Origin: Conus ventricosus
Lineage: Eukaryota > Mollusca > Gastropoda > Neogastropoda > Conidae
DNA length: 64,000 bases
Assembly (NCBI GenBank): GCA_018398815.1
Contig: CM031601.1
Location: 36,629,113 to 36,693,112 of the forward strand
Direction of reading: 5' to 3'
Translations under genes and position numbers: made by a program
Shown: positions 1-11,229 of the stretch, one piece after another
Layout of the letters: the number at the start of each line of letters is the position of its first letter
How positions within the stretch are numbered: the first letter of the stretch is position 1
The notes under the pieces: model-generated
What the model was told of the DNA's origin: nothing
What the model saw: only the letters and a program-made list of their open reading frames with translations
Databases searched by the model: none

Positions 1-569
1 TCCCGTTCCTCCGGGGGGAGGATCTACCCGCGGGACCCCGGGTGTCCTGCGCGATCCCTACCTAGGGGAGGCCACGGCACGGCAGCAACTCCTATCCGCA
101 CGTAGGCGGCTGGGGGCTTGGTAGCCCTGTCCTCCTCCACTCCCCCTCTTGAACAGGGGGGCCCCGCAGATCACACCAAGGATGGGTACAGGGTAGTGCC
201 CTCTCTGGGGGGGGGGGGGGGGGGGGGGGGTGCGTCATGACACGCTCTCCCCCGAGGAACTTCTGCCCCAGGGCCACCACAGCCCGCTTGCCTCCTCGGG
301 ACCGGTGGCTCTATGCCCCCGACAGCAATCAGTGGCTTCGGTCGGATTTGCACGAGGACCTACTTTGGGGTCGGTTGTGGTACCCAGCCTCTAACAGCTG
401 GCTCGACCTTGGTCCCCCATCCTCTCGGGCGCTGTCCGGCCGGCAGGACGGTCCTTCCCCCCTCAGTCCGTCCGCCGACCATGGAGCCACAAGGGACCCG
501 CCCTCGCCCTCCCCCACTCCCCAGCCAGGGCGGGACCCTCATGCTCCCCAGCTGTTGCCACCTGAGGAA
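1..569. other. GC-rich, proline-rich reading frame with G tract; unassigned
   Basis: The stretch is GC-rich and carries a run of about 24 G at roughly 207-230. A plus-strand frame from 237 is open into the tyrosine recombinase remnant and is rich in Pro, Ser and Arg, but I see no domain in it. It may be upstream DIRS coding sequence or unrelated DNA. Reading frames across the G tract on the minus strand give only poly-proline and are not credible. Confidence 0.3.
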
Positions 570-963
570 GGTTCTTTGAAACGCGCGCGCCCCAGGCGCG
601 CATCCCTGAGACGCCTCCTCATCTCCATTAACCCAAATAATCCTAAGGACATCTCGGTGGGCACCATCTCCAGATGGCTGTCCAGGACGGTCCAGATCTG
701 CCTACGCCCAGGCATATAAGGACCTCCCGGCCATATCCCCCCGAGCTCATGAGGTCAGAGCGCTGGCCACCTCTGCGGCGTTCCAGCATTCTGTCCCCGT
801 GCGCAATCTATTGGAGGCAGCCTTCTGGCGTTCGGAAAACCCCTTCATAAACTTCTACTTGAGGGATATCCGAATGACCCGGGCTGATGGTTCAAAAGGG
901 ATCTCTTGTGTGGCGGCTAATGCAGCTATTTCTGTTCCGCCATCTAACCCCAAGAACCATTAG
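570..963 (+). pseudogene. DIRS-like tyrosine recombinase, C-terminal fragment, frameshifted
   Basis: The translation resembles the C-terminal half of the tyrosine recombinase of DIRS retrotransposons, which integrates circular element DNA. Visible parts are a stretch with DISVGTISRWLSRTVQ, then after a one-base frameshift near 696 the segments AHEVRALATSAAF and EAAFWRSENPFINFYLRDI. The Tyr of FYLRDI is the expected nucleophile position, and the Arg of HEVRAL fits the Arg-box region. The frame then runs to a TAG at 961-963. Reverse transcriptase, RNase H and methyltransferase parts are not in the window, so this is the right-hand end of a copy entering from outside or a truncated one. The inverted repeats just downstream support DIRS. 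A Crypton recombinase is less likely because of those repeats. The frameshift may be real or a sequencing error. Confidence 0.7.
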
Positions 964-1001
964 GGCACTACCCTCCTCCGATTCCTTTAAATTCTGCTAT
1001 G

Positions 1002-1340
1002 GTCTGACATGGTAAAGTATATGACGCCAAAATGGGGAGTTTTTCTTATACTCCCTGTTTGGCTAGTATACTTGCCATGTCAGACTCTAATGCCCGCCCT
1101 CCTTCCCCTCTAGCGCCAAGGTTCTCGGGGTTACCTTAGTGTGGCCTCATAACAATGAGGTAAACAAGCTCACCTCGGCCTTCTGCGCATGGCGGAAGTA
1201 GGGTAGGCGTCACGTGACTATCTTATTACTGCATTTGCCACAAAATCTTCGGCCTGGCAGAGCTGACTAACTGCCGTTGTATGCTATGGTCTGACATGGT
1301 AAGTATACTAGCCAAACAGGGAGTATAAGAAAAACTCCCC
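1002..1340. repeat. DIRS-type terminal inverted repeats
   Basis: Bases 1034-1085 are the reverse complement of 1289-1340 with one mismatch over 52 bases. In addition 1002-1021 pairs with 1067-1085, so the left block can fold on itself. The shared end motif is GTCTGACATGG. About 200 bases lie between the arms. Inverted termini downstream of a tyrosine recombinase are the hallmark of DIRS elements, which lack long direct LTRs. Confidence 0.7.
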
Positions 1341-1435
1341 ATTTCTATGACTAAGGGAGGGTGTGCTGTTGGTCCACATTCAGCTGTTATTTCTTGCAAA
1401 TGTTTGTGAATTAATCAAGAAATAAAAATACAACT

Positions 1436-1552
1436 GACAAAACTGACTGATAGTAAACCACCTTTTTCCTTTTCTTATATCCTGCCTTTCTTAATTGGCT
1501 CTCTTCTATCTTCGTCTCCCTTTCAAGTCTTCTTTTCCACATTCTTTATCTC
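1436..1552 (+). mobile_element. LINE copy 3, 5' UTR segment (first of four pieces)
   Basis: This pyrimidine-rich segment aligns with the 5' UTR of LINE copy 2 (minus strand near 28000-28110), including CTATCTTCGTCTCC and TTCAAGTCTTCTTTTCCACA. The next bases of the same UTR appear at 7645, after copy 1. Thus copy 1 landed inside the 5' UTR of copy 3. Upstream of about 1436 the similarity is lost, so copy 3 is truncated or diverged there. Confidence 0.75.
1543..1552. repeat. Target site duplication of LINE copy 1, left
   Basis: TCTTTATCTC occurs here and again at 7635-7644, flanking copy 1. With one copy removed, the join reads through and aligns with the uninterrupted 5' UTR of copy 2. Confidence 0.8.
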
Positions 1553-4500
1553 CCCTTTTCCCCCCGGGGGGTTGCAACCTTGGGCCGTGGTCGGGGGCTT
1601 GCGTGGTCCATGATTTTTTGGGCTTTGCGAGGGGGCAGCAATACTCACTAGAGGGTTTTAGTTTTTTATCCCGGCTTCTACCCTGTATAGCCAAGTTGCG
1701 ACTGGCCAAGCATTAAGGGGGAAAATTTTGGATGCCCCTGGTGGGGGCCCCCATTCAAAAGGTTAGGATGGGGGGCCCAGAAAAATAGTAACCCACCTTT
1801 TTCCTATTCTGCCCTTCTTGTTTTTCCTCCCTTCCTTATTTCCCCTTTTCTATCTTCGTCTCCCCTTCAAGTCTTTTTTTACACACTCCTTTTCCCCTTT
1901 GGGCCTTTAAATCCCCCCGTTTGCCGTGCGGTGCGCCCTTTGGGGCAGGGGGATGAAAATCCTGGGATTGAGGGGGCCAGCGCCTCAACACATCATTTTG
2001 GGCTCGCCCTTTCTCCTGGGGGGGGGGAAAAAAAAAAGGTTTAAAACATTTTGGGCCCCGGGGTGTAAAAAATGGGCTCCCCTTCTTGGGCGGGGTCAAA
2101 ACGCATTTCCCGGGCGGGGCCAAGGAACCCCCTTTCATGCCACTCTCTTTCCCGGGGATTTTGGAGCATGATCGGGGGGAAAAGGGTTGGTATTTTTTGG
2201 GCGGGTATGTCTCCCCCTACCGGGAAAGGGCCCAAGATAGTGATTCGGGGCCCGGGCCCCCTTTATTGGGAAACCCAAAGGGGGGGGGTTTAACGGGAGG
2301 AAAAATTTTTTGGCCTAAAATAGGACTTCCATTAAACATCATCCCCCCAAAAAAAGAAAATTTCCCCGGCCTTTTCGCAAAGGCGTCACGGGATCCGATG
2401 GAGACTCTAAATTCTGAAAATGAAACAAGGCATTTTCAATTTTGGTCTTTTTGGGTTTGATCAGGGAAAGTAAGGGGGAAAAAACCCCTTTTTTCTGCAC
2501 TAACCCTTTTGGAAATACAAAAGGGGCCCTTTTCCAATTTTTTCCCGGAGACCCACAGTCCAAAAAGCAACTAAAGAAACGGCACCTTTCTCACCCCGGG
2601 GAAAATAAAAACAATCAGTGCAGCGTTTGAAACTAAAAACTTGTAGACCGAGAGACCCGGGGTTTAACCCCCCTAAACACAAATTTCCCTCTGGGGATCT
2701 TTTCAAAGCCCAATTTTTAAAGAGGATCTCAAGCAAATCAAAGTGGAACGGGGCACCCCAGTGTACAAAGGTGCAGGGGGTGACAGTGAAAAAGGTCAGA
2801 AAGATGGAAAACCAAACACCCCCTTTCTGACTTTCCTGCAATCCTGTGCTGCCTCCTGTCATCAAGGTGGGATTTTCGAATTCCGTTTTAAAAAATGTAT
2901 TTCCGTCCCCAAATCCCTTGCTTCAAATCCAGAATTTTGGTCAGCCCAAGACCGCTGTTTCGGGGCCAGGGGGTGTGTGGGTTTTTTTGAAAAGAACCCT
3001 TTAGGGGCCGGAAAAAGCCCCGGCGCATTGTCAAACGGGCGGTGGCGACCACCCTCCCTTCACCCAACTGCCCTGCCTAAAACCAAAGAGTCAACCACCC
3101 AAAGGAAAAAACAGAAAAGAAGATCCTTTTTTTTGAACCCCCAAACCCAATTTGGGTTCAGTCAACGCCAACAGCATCTTAAACCCTTTCGGGAAAAAAA
3201 ATATCGACACTTCACCCGAGACTTACCATTTTAAACTTTCTCAAAACAGGCCATTTAGACAAAATAAGCTTTGTGGAAGAAAGGTCCCCACCTCCCAACC
3301 CCAGTAATGCCCCGGTGGGGGCAAAAAACCGCCACCCCTAAACCCTTGCCCAGCGTCTAAAAACACTGCTGCTGGGAAAGTTTAAAAAAAACCCACCCGC
3401 AACTCGAATTCCCTGTCCAGTGCCCGTGCGGGAAAGGAGTTAAACCCCAGTGGGAAAAAAAAAATTGGGTGGGAGATGAGGAAAAACCTCCACCATCCCC
3501 CAAATCCAGACCTCCACCATCCCCCAAACTCCACCTTTGTCACCTCGGCAATTCTCCAGCAGGTCCAAAGACCACCACAGCCCATGAAACTACAAAATAA
3601 ATTCGCTCCCCTTAGAAGCGGACGTTTTAAGAAGAGGGCCTGATTTCTCCCCTTTTGGCCCCCTGCACCATGGGTAACAATATTCCATTTGGGAAAAATC
3701 CGTGGGCTAAATTTTCCCAAATTTGAGGGGCTTTCAGCTTTTGTGTCAGGCTTTTAAAACCTTCCGTCTGGGCCCCCCCTTTAAAAAAATCAAATTCCCA
3801 AAACCAGAAGAACCTTTACTCTTCTGGCTTTAATATTCTTTCGAAACCTGCAAACCACCACGTTTGGGGCTGTCCGGGGGGTTTGCCCTTCTCCCCACAC
3901 AAAACTTTGTTTTATACCTGGGACTCGTCTACCCCCTTCAGGCTGAGCCGCCCAGAGTCAAAACCCCCCAAAACTGGGGACCCAAACTGTTCCCTTTAAA
4001 CCTCACCTTCTGCCCGGGTTTGGGGCGTCAGGACCTTCATCCCGATAGAAGAATTCCTCGCCTTTTTTTCTGGGGGACAACGTCCCAATCCTCTTTGGGG
4101 GAGTGCCCTACGCCCCCCAAGGTCTGCAATTTAGGTGTCCTTTCAATTGGAAAAAGTGTTGCTAATGAAGGGTCGCAACTTTTCTCCACTCTTCCCAGGT
4201 TTACTTTTGTGTTTTGATTTTTCGTTTTTGACCCCCCCCCAATTGGTCCTGGGCTATGAGTGGTCTTCCCCTGCATCGGCCCCGAATGACCATTTCCCCG
4301 CCCCTTTTACAAAACCCGTAAAACGGGGAAAACATCCCTTCCCCTTCCCCATCAAATTTTTAAGAAAAACAAAATGGGATCTATTTGCGCCCCCTGGGTT
4401 TTTAAGGGGTTCCAGGACACAAGGGGTTTTTAGATCCCGGGCCCCCTTTAATCACTGACTAACCCCTATGACAAAGTGCTAAAGCCTTAAATTTCCCTGG

Positions 4501-7500
4501 CCCTTTCCCATAAACTTCAAATGCCAAAAACACCCTGGTTCGAAATTTAGAAGGGCCCAAAAAATTTCCAAAAATTTAAAAAAGGGGGTCCTTTAGGGAA
4601 CCCCCAAAGACCTTCGGTCCCCCAAAGCTCGGCCCCCTCAAAACCCGTGCTAAATCAAAACACACCCTTTTTTAAAAACAGTAAACGTCCGGGCCCCGGA
4701 AAGCTTTTGCCCAAGGGTGACATCAAAAACTTTTAAAAAAAAAGTGTGGGCATTTATTAAAAAATCAAAGGGAAAAACACCTGTCCCCCCGTGAAAAAAC
4801 TCAAGTTTTTTGGGTTCCCTTTTAAAAACCCGAGAAGAAAACAGTTGCTAATCTCTTGCTTCAACCTTGAAAAGAAATTCCTTTCCCCTTCTAATAAATT
4901 TATCCCCTTTTTTCAAAAACAAAGCCCAAAAGAAAAAACAACCCCGCAACTTTTCATCCCCACAACAGGAAAAACACAACTTTCCCTTTTACATTTTAAA
5001 AAGAGCTTTTAAACGTTTCTCGCTTGGGAGCGATTCCTCCCAGGTTAGATACATCAAATTAACACTATTGAAACATCTTCCGCAGGGAAAGGGCTGAAAA
5101 ACCCGTTACAGTATACAACCAAAAGTGGACTAAAAGGGTTTTCTTTCCCCCCCTCCCTTTTTGGAAAGCCCCATTTTTCCCCCCCAAACCTGGGAAAAAA
5201 TCTTTCTAATCCATCTTTTAAATACCCTCCCATACTTGACCAACTTGTCTGTTAAAAATTTATGGAAAAAATGGGCCCAAAGCAGGGTTTATTTTTGGAA
5301 ACTCAAACCGATGGCCTTTGGGGAAAGAACATGTGGGGTTTCCCCCCAAACCGTAGTACATGCCATTTTATTCGTCTGGAATCTACACTTAGGGAAAGCT
5401 TTTTTAAACGACACATCAGTGGCAATTTTCTTCACTTGGAGAAGGCCAAAGAAAACCAAACCCGGAAGTTTGGGATCTTTTATGATCTCCACGATTTTGT
5501 TTTCGAGGGCATCTTTCCCCTTTTTAATTTAAAATTTTTTTTCAGAAAAACATTTCAGGGCCCCGGGGTTTGGGACCACTCTCCTATGTCCACGGCAGGA
5601 GTTGGGGGTTCCCCAGGGACATAAATGTCCCCCTGCCCTCTTTTGTATTAAAATCAACAAAATTGTGAAATCACTTCAGCAGGGTTCAGACGCTCCCTTG
5701 TTTTGGGTGATTTTTCCCGTCTACCAACTGGGAAACCTGTACCCGAAATTCCAGCGAGGCCCAGCTTGGGGTAGATAAAATCCATCGGGGGGCGATGAAA
5801 ACCGGGTTTTACCCTTTTTTGCTACAAAAAACCCCGTTTTAATTTACTTCCATAATTTTCCCCTCGTTTTTTCCAGAAACCCGGGAAATTTTTAAAATAG
5901 GGAAATCTCCCATTCCCCGCGTTAAAGAGGGCCCAAATTTTTTGGGGGTCCTTTTTTAAACCAAAAAAATTAACTTTCTCAGCCATATTAAAAAAAACCC
6001 CCAAAACGCTTGCCAGAAGGCACGAATATTTTTTGCGGTTTGTACACACACCACTTGGGGGGCTGAAAGAAAACCCTTTTTTTGCACCTCTCAGAGCCCT
6101 GGTCCGTTCCAAACGGACTACGGCTGGGCTGTCTACGGCTTTCCCCAAGACCCTCTTACCTCAAACTTTTGGGCCCTATCCACCATCAAGGGGTTCGTCT
6201 CTGTCTTGGGGGGGTTTTTGCACCCCCCCTGTGTAAAAACCTGTACCAGAGGGGGGCGAACCTTCTTGTCCAAACCCCCAGGGTGAAACGTCTTTGAATT
6301 TTTACCTCCACTGTTCCAAACCGCAGAATCCGCCCATGACTTTTTGTTGACCCCCGTTTTCCAAAATAAGTTTTAAAAAAACCCGAAATGTATTCCGCCG
6401 TTTGGGCTTCGTATGAACCTCACTGCGGGGCAGGAAAGAAAATGGAGTAGTTTTTTCCCATTTTTCCAAGTTTTTGGGTCAACCTCCATGGACCTTTTCA
6501 CACCAAAAACTTTTTGATCTCGCAGCTTTCCTAAGGAGTCTACCACTCTCGGGGGTACAACTTTGTATGCCGAGCCTGTTCCCAAAATTTCCCCTCCTAT
6601 CAAAAAATTTTTCACTGACGGTTCCCCAAATCTGAGGAAGGAAATGGGCCCGTGCACCCAATGCCCGGGGGGTCCTTCTCAGAAAATTTTTTGAACTTAC
6701 AATTTAGAGCTTCTGTCCCATTCTGCTGAACCTTTCTGCCTAGTACTGGCTTGAAGAAATCTCCCACCTTTAAAGGGGGGGACTTTCCCGGGTTTTGGGC
6801 CCGGGTTCCCCCTGTCACTTTGAGGCCATAGCTGGCCGCAAACCCTTTACATCCGAAATTTTAGTTTTTTTTGAACTTTTTTGCAAGTTAAGGCGGGCGG
6901 GTTTCAACATTACTCTTGGGTTGGGTTCCTGGGGGCCCCGGGTTTGGGATCGGGGGGAAAAGAAAAGGTTTACGTTTACCCAAAAACGCCACAAAAGAAA
7001 ACTGGGCCAAACACTTATATCCCCTGCCAGATGTGAAAACCCCAAAATTTTAAAGATTAAGGAGAGACCTCTGGAAGGGGGATTGGAACACACAGACGAA
7101 TAACAAACCTTTCAGAACCCGTCCAAACCTTTTAAAAACTTTTCCCCCCATCTACGTCGGGGGTTCCCTAAAGAGGGAAAAGGTTTTTTTTGTGCCGGGT
7201 CACACCGGGCCCTTCGTATTTTTCCCATTTTTACCTTTTTTAAAAAGTGAAGAACTCCCCTGGTGCATTCCATGTCTGCCCACTCAAAAATGAAACCCTG
7301 TTCTTTTTGAGTTTGGACTTCACGATTGAGACACAAAAATTTTTTCAAACGGGGTCCCCTAAAAACCGTTTTAGGATTCCCGCCCCACGGATCCTTTTTG
7401 GGTTTTTTAAAAGAAATTAACATTTTTCATCTGATTTAAGATTTTACGGAAGAAAGATTTTTAACAAAGTTTCTGGTGCGTTTGTAGACGATGTCATTTA

Positions 7501-7634
7501 ACGAGATGTGTGAAAGTGTGTTTTTTTTTTTTTTTTTTTTAAATGACTGGTGAGTTGATTTTAACGTGGTGACAGCCCTGATGTGGCCCTCTGCGGTCGG
7601 CTGGGCTATAAGCAACATTATCTTATCTATCTTA
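1553..7634 (+). mobile_element. I-group LINE copy 1, full length, corrupted sequence
   Basis: Complete by alignment to copy 2: 5' end near 1560-1580 (GGTTGCAACCTTGG), ORF1 region from about 2330, zinc-knuckle region near 3000-3300, endonuclease near 3800-4300, reverse transcriptase near 4800-6300, RNase H near 6600-7000, and the clean 3' UTR and TTATC-rich tail at 7436-7634. No frame stays open beyond about 160 codons. Between about 1730 and 7430 bases next to short runs have been turned into the run base, and runs of A, C, G and T are lengthened; for example the block at 6090-6210 is plainly the 11316-11440 block with such changes. The changes stop abruptly near 7430. I read this as a consensus or basecalling artefact over a collapsed repeat, so stops and frameshifts here say little about the true element. 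Confidence 0.75.
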
Positions 7635-7644
7635 TCTTTATCTC
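7635..7644. repeat. Target site duplication of LINE copy 1, right
   Basis: Second copy of TCTTTATCTC, directly after the TTATC-type tail of copy 1. Copy 3 resumes with TCTGTGGTCTTAAG. Confidence 0.8.
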
Positions 7645-8019
7645 TCTGTGGTCTTAAGATCCACTGCATTTGTTGTGCGGTGCAACCTGTGAGGTTGGAA
7701 ATGAGATCCTGGTGATTGAGAGGGTAGGTGCCTTTAACGCGTCTCTTTGACTCGGACCCTTCTAGACAGGAGGTACACTATGGCCTAGGTGTATTAATCG
7801 GCTACCCCCTGCATGGGGCTTGGTCAAGACGGGCAGTTCCCTGGCTGAAAAGGTTACCCCCGTAGTGCACAGCTGTCTGACCCCAGGGTTGAGCATGATT
7901 GGGGGATAGGGTTGATGGGTTCCTGTTTGTCGTTATATCTTTCCCGAAGCCTGGAAGGGGTCAAGACAGTGCCTTCTGTGGCAGGTTGGATAAGGGAGAG
8001 ATGAAACAACACATGAAAC

Positions 8020-9300
8020 ATGGCTTATTATGAAAAAGTTCACCCCATAAAAAAAGGAAAGTTATAATGAAAGATTCAGATCTGGGCAGCAACTCGGACA
8101 CAGAGACAAGGAGGACAGGATCCAGGGAACTGAACAGGAGAGGCCAACTTCAGCCCTAAGTCCGTTGCAATTCAGAAAGGGTTCCAGGGAATTGCAGGCG
8201 ACCTCAGTCGTGAAAGGCTTCGGAACGGATCATTCCTGGTGGAGTGTAGAACCAACTGCCAAGCAGAACAGCTTTAAGCACCATTAAGCTGGTGGACAGG
8301 GCGATCAAAGTGACACCCCACAAGCAACTTAACCTTTAAAAAGTGTGATAAGATGCCCTGATCTGAGAGGAGTGTCAGAGGCAGAGATAGAGAGAGGGTT
8401 GGAGCCCAAGGGTTGATTGATGCCCACAGTGTTAACAATTCGGAAAGGATCGGAGAGAATACCCATGAACACACTCTTCCTAACATTTTGTTCACCCAGT
8501 CTTCAAAGACCATCAAAGAAGGCTACCTGGTTGTGACAGTTGACCTCTACATTCCTTCTCTGATGAGATGTTTCAGATGTCAGCAATTTGGCCATGTTCG
8601 TGACAGGTGCTCGGAGAGGAGACCTGTGGTTGGTGCTGCAAACCAGTCCTTGAAGGGCCTTGTCAGGGACCAGCCTTTTGTGCCAACTGTGGTGGCAGCC
8701 ACCCCTCTTTCTTGCAGGACTGCCCCAAATGGAGGTTGAGAAAAACATCCAGCAGGTCAAGACAGAAGAATTCCATTTCATGAGGCTAAGAAACTGGTGC
8801 TCGGCAGTCATACTCAACCAGCTTTGTTCTACTCTGCTGCTGTTTGAAAGGTCCAGACAGTGCCTGTCTCTTGTCAGGAGACATCAACAGGTGGATCAGG
8901 TCAACCTGCATAAAAACCACCAGTACCTCCATATAAAACCAGCGCGCTCAGCGGAAGCATTAAAGCTTCTACCCACCAGTCTCTCCAACAGACAAAAAAG
9001 TCTGCTGGTGAGCAGGCTTGGAAACAGACCCACCCAGATCCTCCAAGCCTCTCTCCCCTGGGAAGGATGGGAACAGAAAACCGGCTGTTCCCCCCAAAGG
9101 TCCTGGAGCCTATCCAAAAGCCCCTGAGGGAAAAGTGTGGATGTGATAGAGGTTGATGGGCCTCTGTCTGCCTCTTCATCCCCTGCAAGCAAAAAAGGGC
9201 CAGGAGAAAAACTTGCTGGCCCCAGACAGACATAATAATTGAAAACAAGTTTTGTCCTCACTAATCGGACAATGAGGAAGCAGAAATGGAATGAGTTCAC
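8020..9300 (+). pseudogene. LINE copy 3 ORF1 (gag-like, zinc knuckle) remnant
   Basis: The ATG at 8020 matches the ORF1 start of copy 2. The clearest part is the zinc knuckle RCFRCQQFGHVRDRC at about 8567-8612 (CX2CX4HX4C), followed by a decayed second knuckle. ORF1 proteins of I-group LINEs bind element RNA and form the ribonucleoprotein. The frame is broken by several stops and shifts; open pieces are 8413-8739 and 8660-9127. No function is expected. Confidence 0.7.
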
Positions 9301-9310
9301 CTTCCTTGCC

Positions 9311-10521
9311 ATGGTGGAGTCTGAAATTTTCCATTGGAACATCTGAGGTCTCTTTTCCAATTTTGAGGAGCTACAGCTGCTTTGTCACAATGTGAAGCCT
9401 GGTGTGATAGCTGTGCAAAAACTAAAATTCAAGACCAGATGAATTTCAATCTTTCTGGTTCTAATATTCTCGCAAAACCAGCACATCCACAGCAGATGGA
9501 GTAACGAGAGGAGTCTCGCTACTCATCCACAAATCTCTTGTGTTTAGCCCTATTGGCTTAGATACTTCTTTTCAAGCTTTAGCCACAATAATAGCTGCAC
9601 TAAAAGTTAAGTGTGTCCTATATATTTACCACCATCTATCTCAGTCTATCTCAGTCAGTCGACAGGAGGTGGTCAGCCTGATTAGAGATCTTCCATGACC
9701 TTTTTTGCTGTTGGATGATTTCAGTGGACATAATCCTCTTTGGGGTGGTGTGAAATCTTCATCCAGAGATCTGCTTCTTGAAGATGTCAATTCAGAGTTG
9801 GATTTGTGTTGTCTGAATGATGGGTCTCCAACTTGCCTCCATTCTTCCACAGGTGCACTTTCATGTTTAGATTTGTCAATATGTGACCTGGTCCTTGACT
9901 ATGAGTGGTCTGTCCGTGACAATCTGCATGGAAGTGACCATTTTCCTGTTCTGTTAAAATCAATAATAATAACAACTGAGAACAACATTGTTGCACAACG
10001 GTTTCATTGTAAGAAGGCTAATTGGAATCTTTTTGCTGCAAATATTTCAAAGGAGCTGCAGGAAAGTGACATTCTTCAAAATCAAGACCTAGCAGAATCT
10101 CTAACTAATACTTTAATTAAGTCTGCTAAAATCTGTATTCCGATGTCGTGGGATAAACTGCATCTGCCTAAAACTCCCTGGTTCAATTCTCACAGCCAAC
10201 AGATCTCAAAAGAATGCAAACGGGCTCAGCATTGGGCATTCCAAAGACCATCAGCTCCGAACGCTGGAGCCCATCAAAAAGTCTGTGCTAAAATGAGACA
10301 CACTTTTAAAATCAGTAAACGTCAGTTTTGGAAAAACTTCTGGTCAGGGCTGACGTCTAAAACATCCAATAAAGACGTCTGGAACATAATCAAGAAAATC
10401 AAAGGGAAGAACACCAACTCGTCGGTTCATCACCTGAAACTTGCCTATGCTCTGATAACTGACAAACAAGCTGTTGCCAGTCTGCTGGCCTCCACCATTG
10501 AACAGAACTCATCATCCTTAA
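9311..10521 (+). pseudogene. LINE copy 3 ORF2, AP-endonuclease part
   Basis: Starts with an ATG at 9311 and an N-terminus like that of copy 2 (FHWNI at residues 6-10), with an early stop right after it. The open piece 9705-10538 contains GHNPLWGGV and GSDHFPVLL, the usual C-terminal motifs of the APE-type endonuclease that nicks target DNA, then a linker before the reverse transcriptase. The gene is cut at 10521 by the THAP-coding transposon; reverse transcriptase resumes at 14336. Besides the insertion it has point stops and frameshifts, so it was probably already dead. Confidence 0.75.
10518..10521. repeat. TTAA target site, left side of Kolobok-like element
   Basis: TTAA at 10518-10521 and TTAA at 14336-14339 flank the insertion. 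A three-base TTA duplication (Harbinger style) would also fit. Confidence 0.55.
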
Positions 10522-10819
10522 GGGGTCCTCACCCATAAATAGCATGTTTGGGTTGTTCAAAAGTGTGATCGAGCATGTTTCGATGTACATGTTACTTTTC
10601 CTCTGGAACTCACTTCTATCCGTGTTTTGGGTCGTGCAAGTAGCCAAATCGTGACTCGCCACGGAGATTGCCAAGCACAGTACGGAAAGAGACGGAGAGT
10701 CAGGGATTCCGCAAGTGACATATAAATGCCAAGACTACCGTGAATGAAAGACATGTCCCTAAAAGCTTTCACTATGAGGATGTAAAACTCAACAATTTTC
10801 CGGCGATAATGGCAGATGC

Positions 10820-10996
10820 TCCTAGCTACGAGTCGAAGTTCCAACGAAGAGGACATCGAATGTAAAATTTTCACTGAAGTGTATGGAGTTCAGCCGTACC
10901 AGTTTGAACCTACAGCTCCTTGTACAGTACCACCTCCCTCGCCATCAGACGCTTGTGTTTCTTTCCAGGCAGTTCGACATTTTACAGGTTGACCAT
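10820..10996 (+). CDS. Small reading frame in left part of the Kolobok-like element
   Basis: A plus-strand frame starting with an ATG near 10820 reads through SRSSNEEDIECKIF and VYGVQPYQFEPT before a Pro/Ser-rich end. The pattern of Ser/Glu stretch followed by PYQFEP looks like coding sequence rather than chance, and would be a second protein of the element or the first exon of one. I cannot assign a function, and no clear splice donor follows. Opposite in orientation to the THAP exon. Confidence 0.25.
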
Positions 10997-11229
10997 ATTA
11001 TGTACATGTACACACTTACGCTCGATACAGATAGTACATGATATACACATGCACATACATACATGTGTTCACACACACACACATCATCATCGCTGCGGTA
11101 AATAACTTTAAAATGATTATGTGATAAACCACATTTTCCTTCAGTTGTTTAGATCTATCAGATAATGCCTTTTCCTTTGAACAGGAGTTTTTCAGCTACT
11201 GCATCATCACACTAATTCTCTTCCCTGCT

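Larger units (their letters stand above)
7645..10521 (+). mobile_element. LINE copy 3, 5' UTR, ORF1 and start of ORF2 (second piece)
   Basis: Diverged member of the same LINE family. It holds the rest of the 5' UTR, a broken ORF1 and the endonuclease part of ORF2. It stops at the TTAA where the Kolobok-like element begins, and continues at 14336. The divergence from copies 2, 4 and 5 is clearly larger than among those three, so this is the oldest insertion here, consistent with being the host of two later insertions. Confidence 0.8.

Noticed and set aside
92..353. Poly-proline minus-strand proteins
   Set aside because: Artefact of a G tract; no supporting domain.
1836..7423. Many medium-length frames in the corrupted LINE copy
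   Set aside because: All map to shifted pieces of the LINE ORFs or their opposite strands in low-quality sequence.
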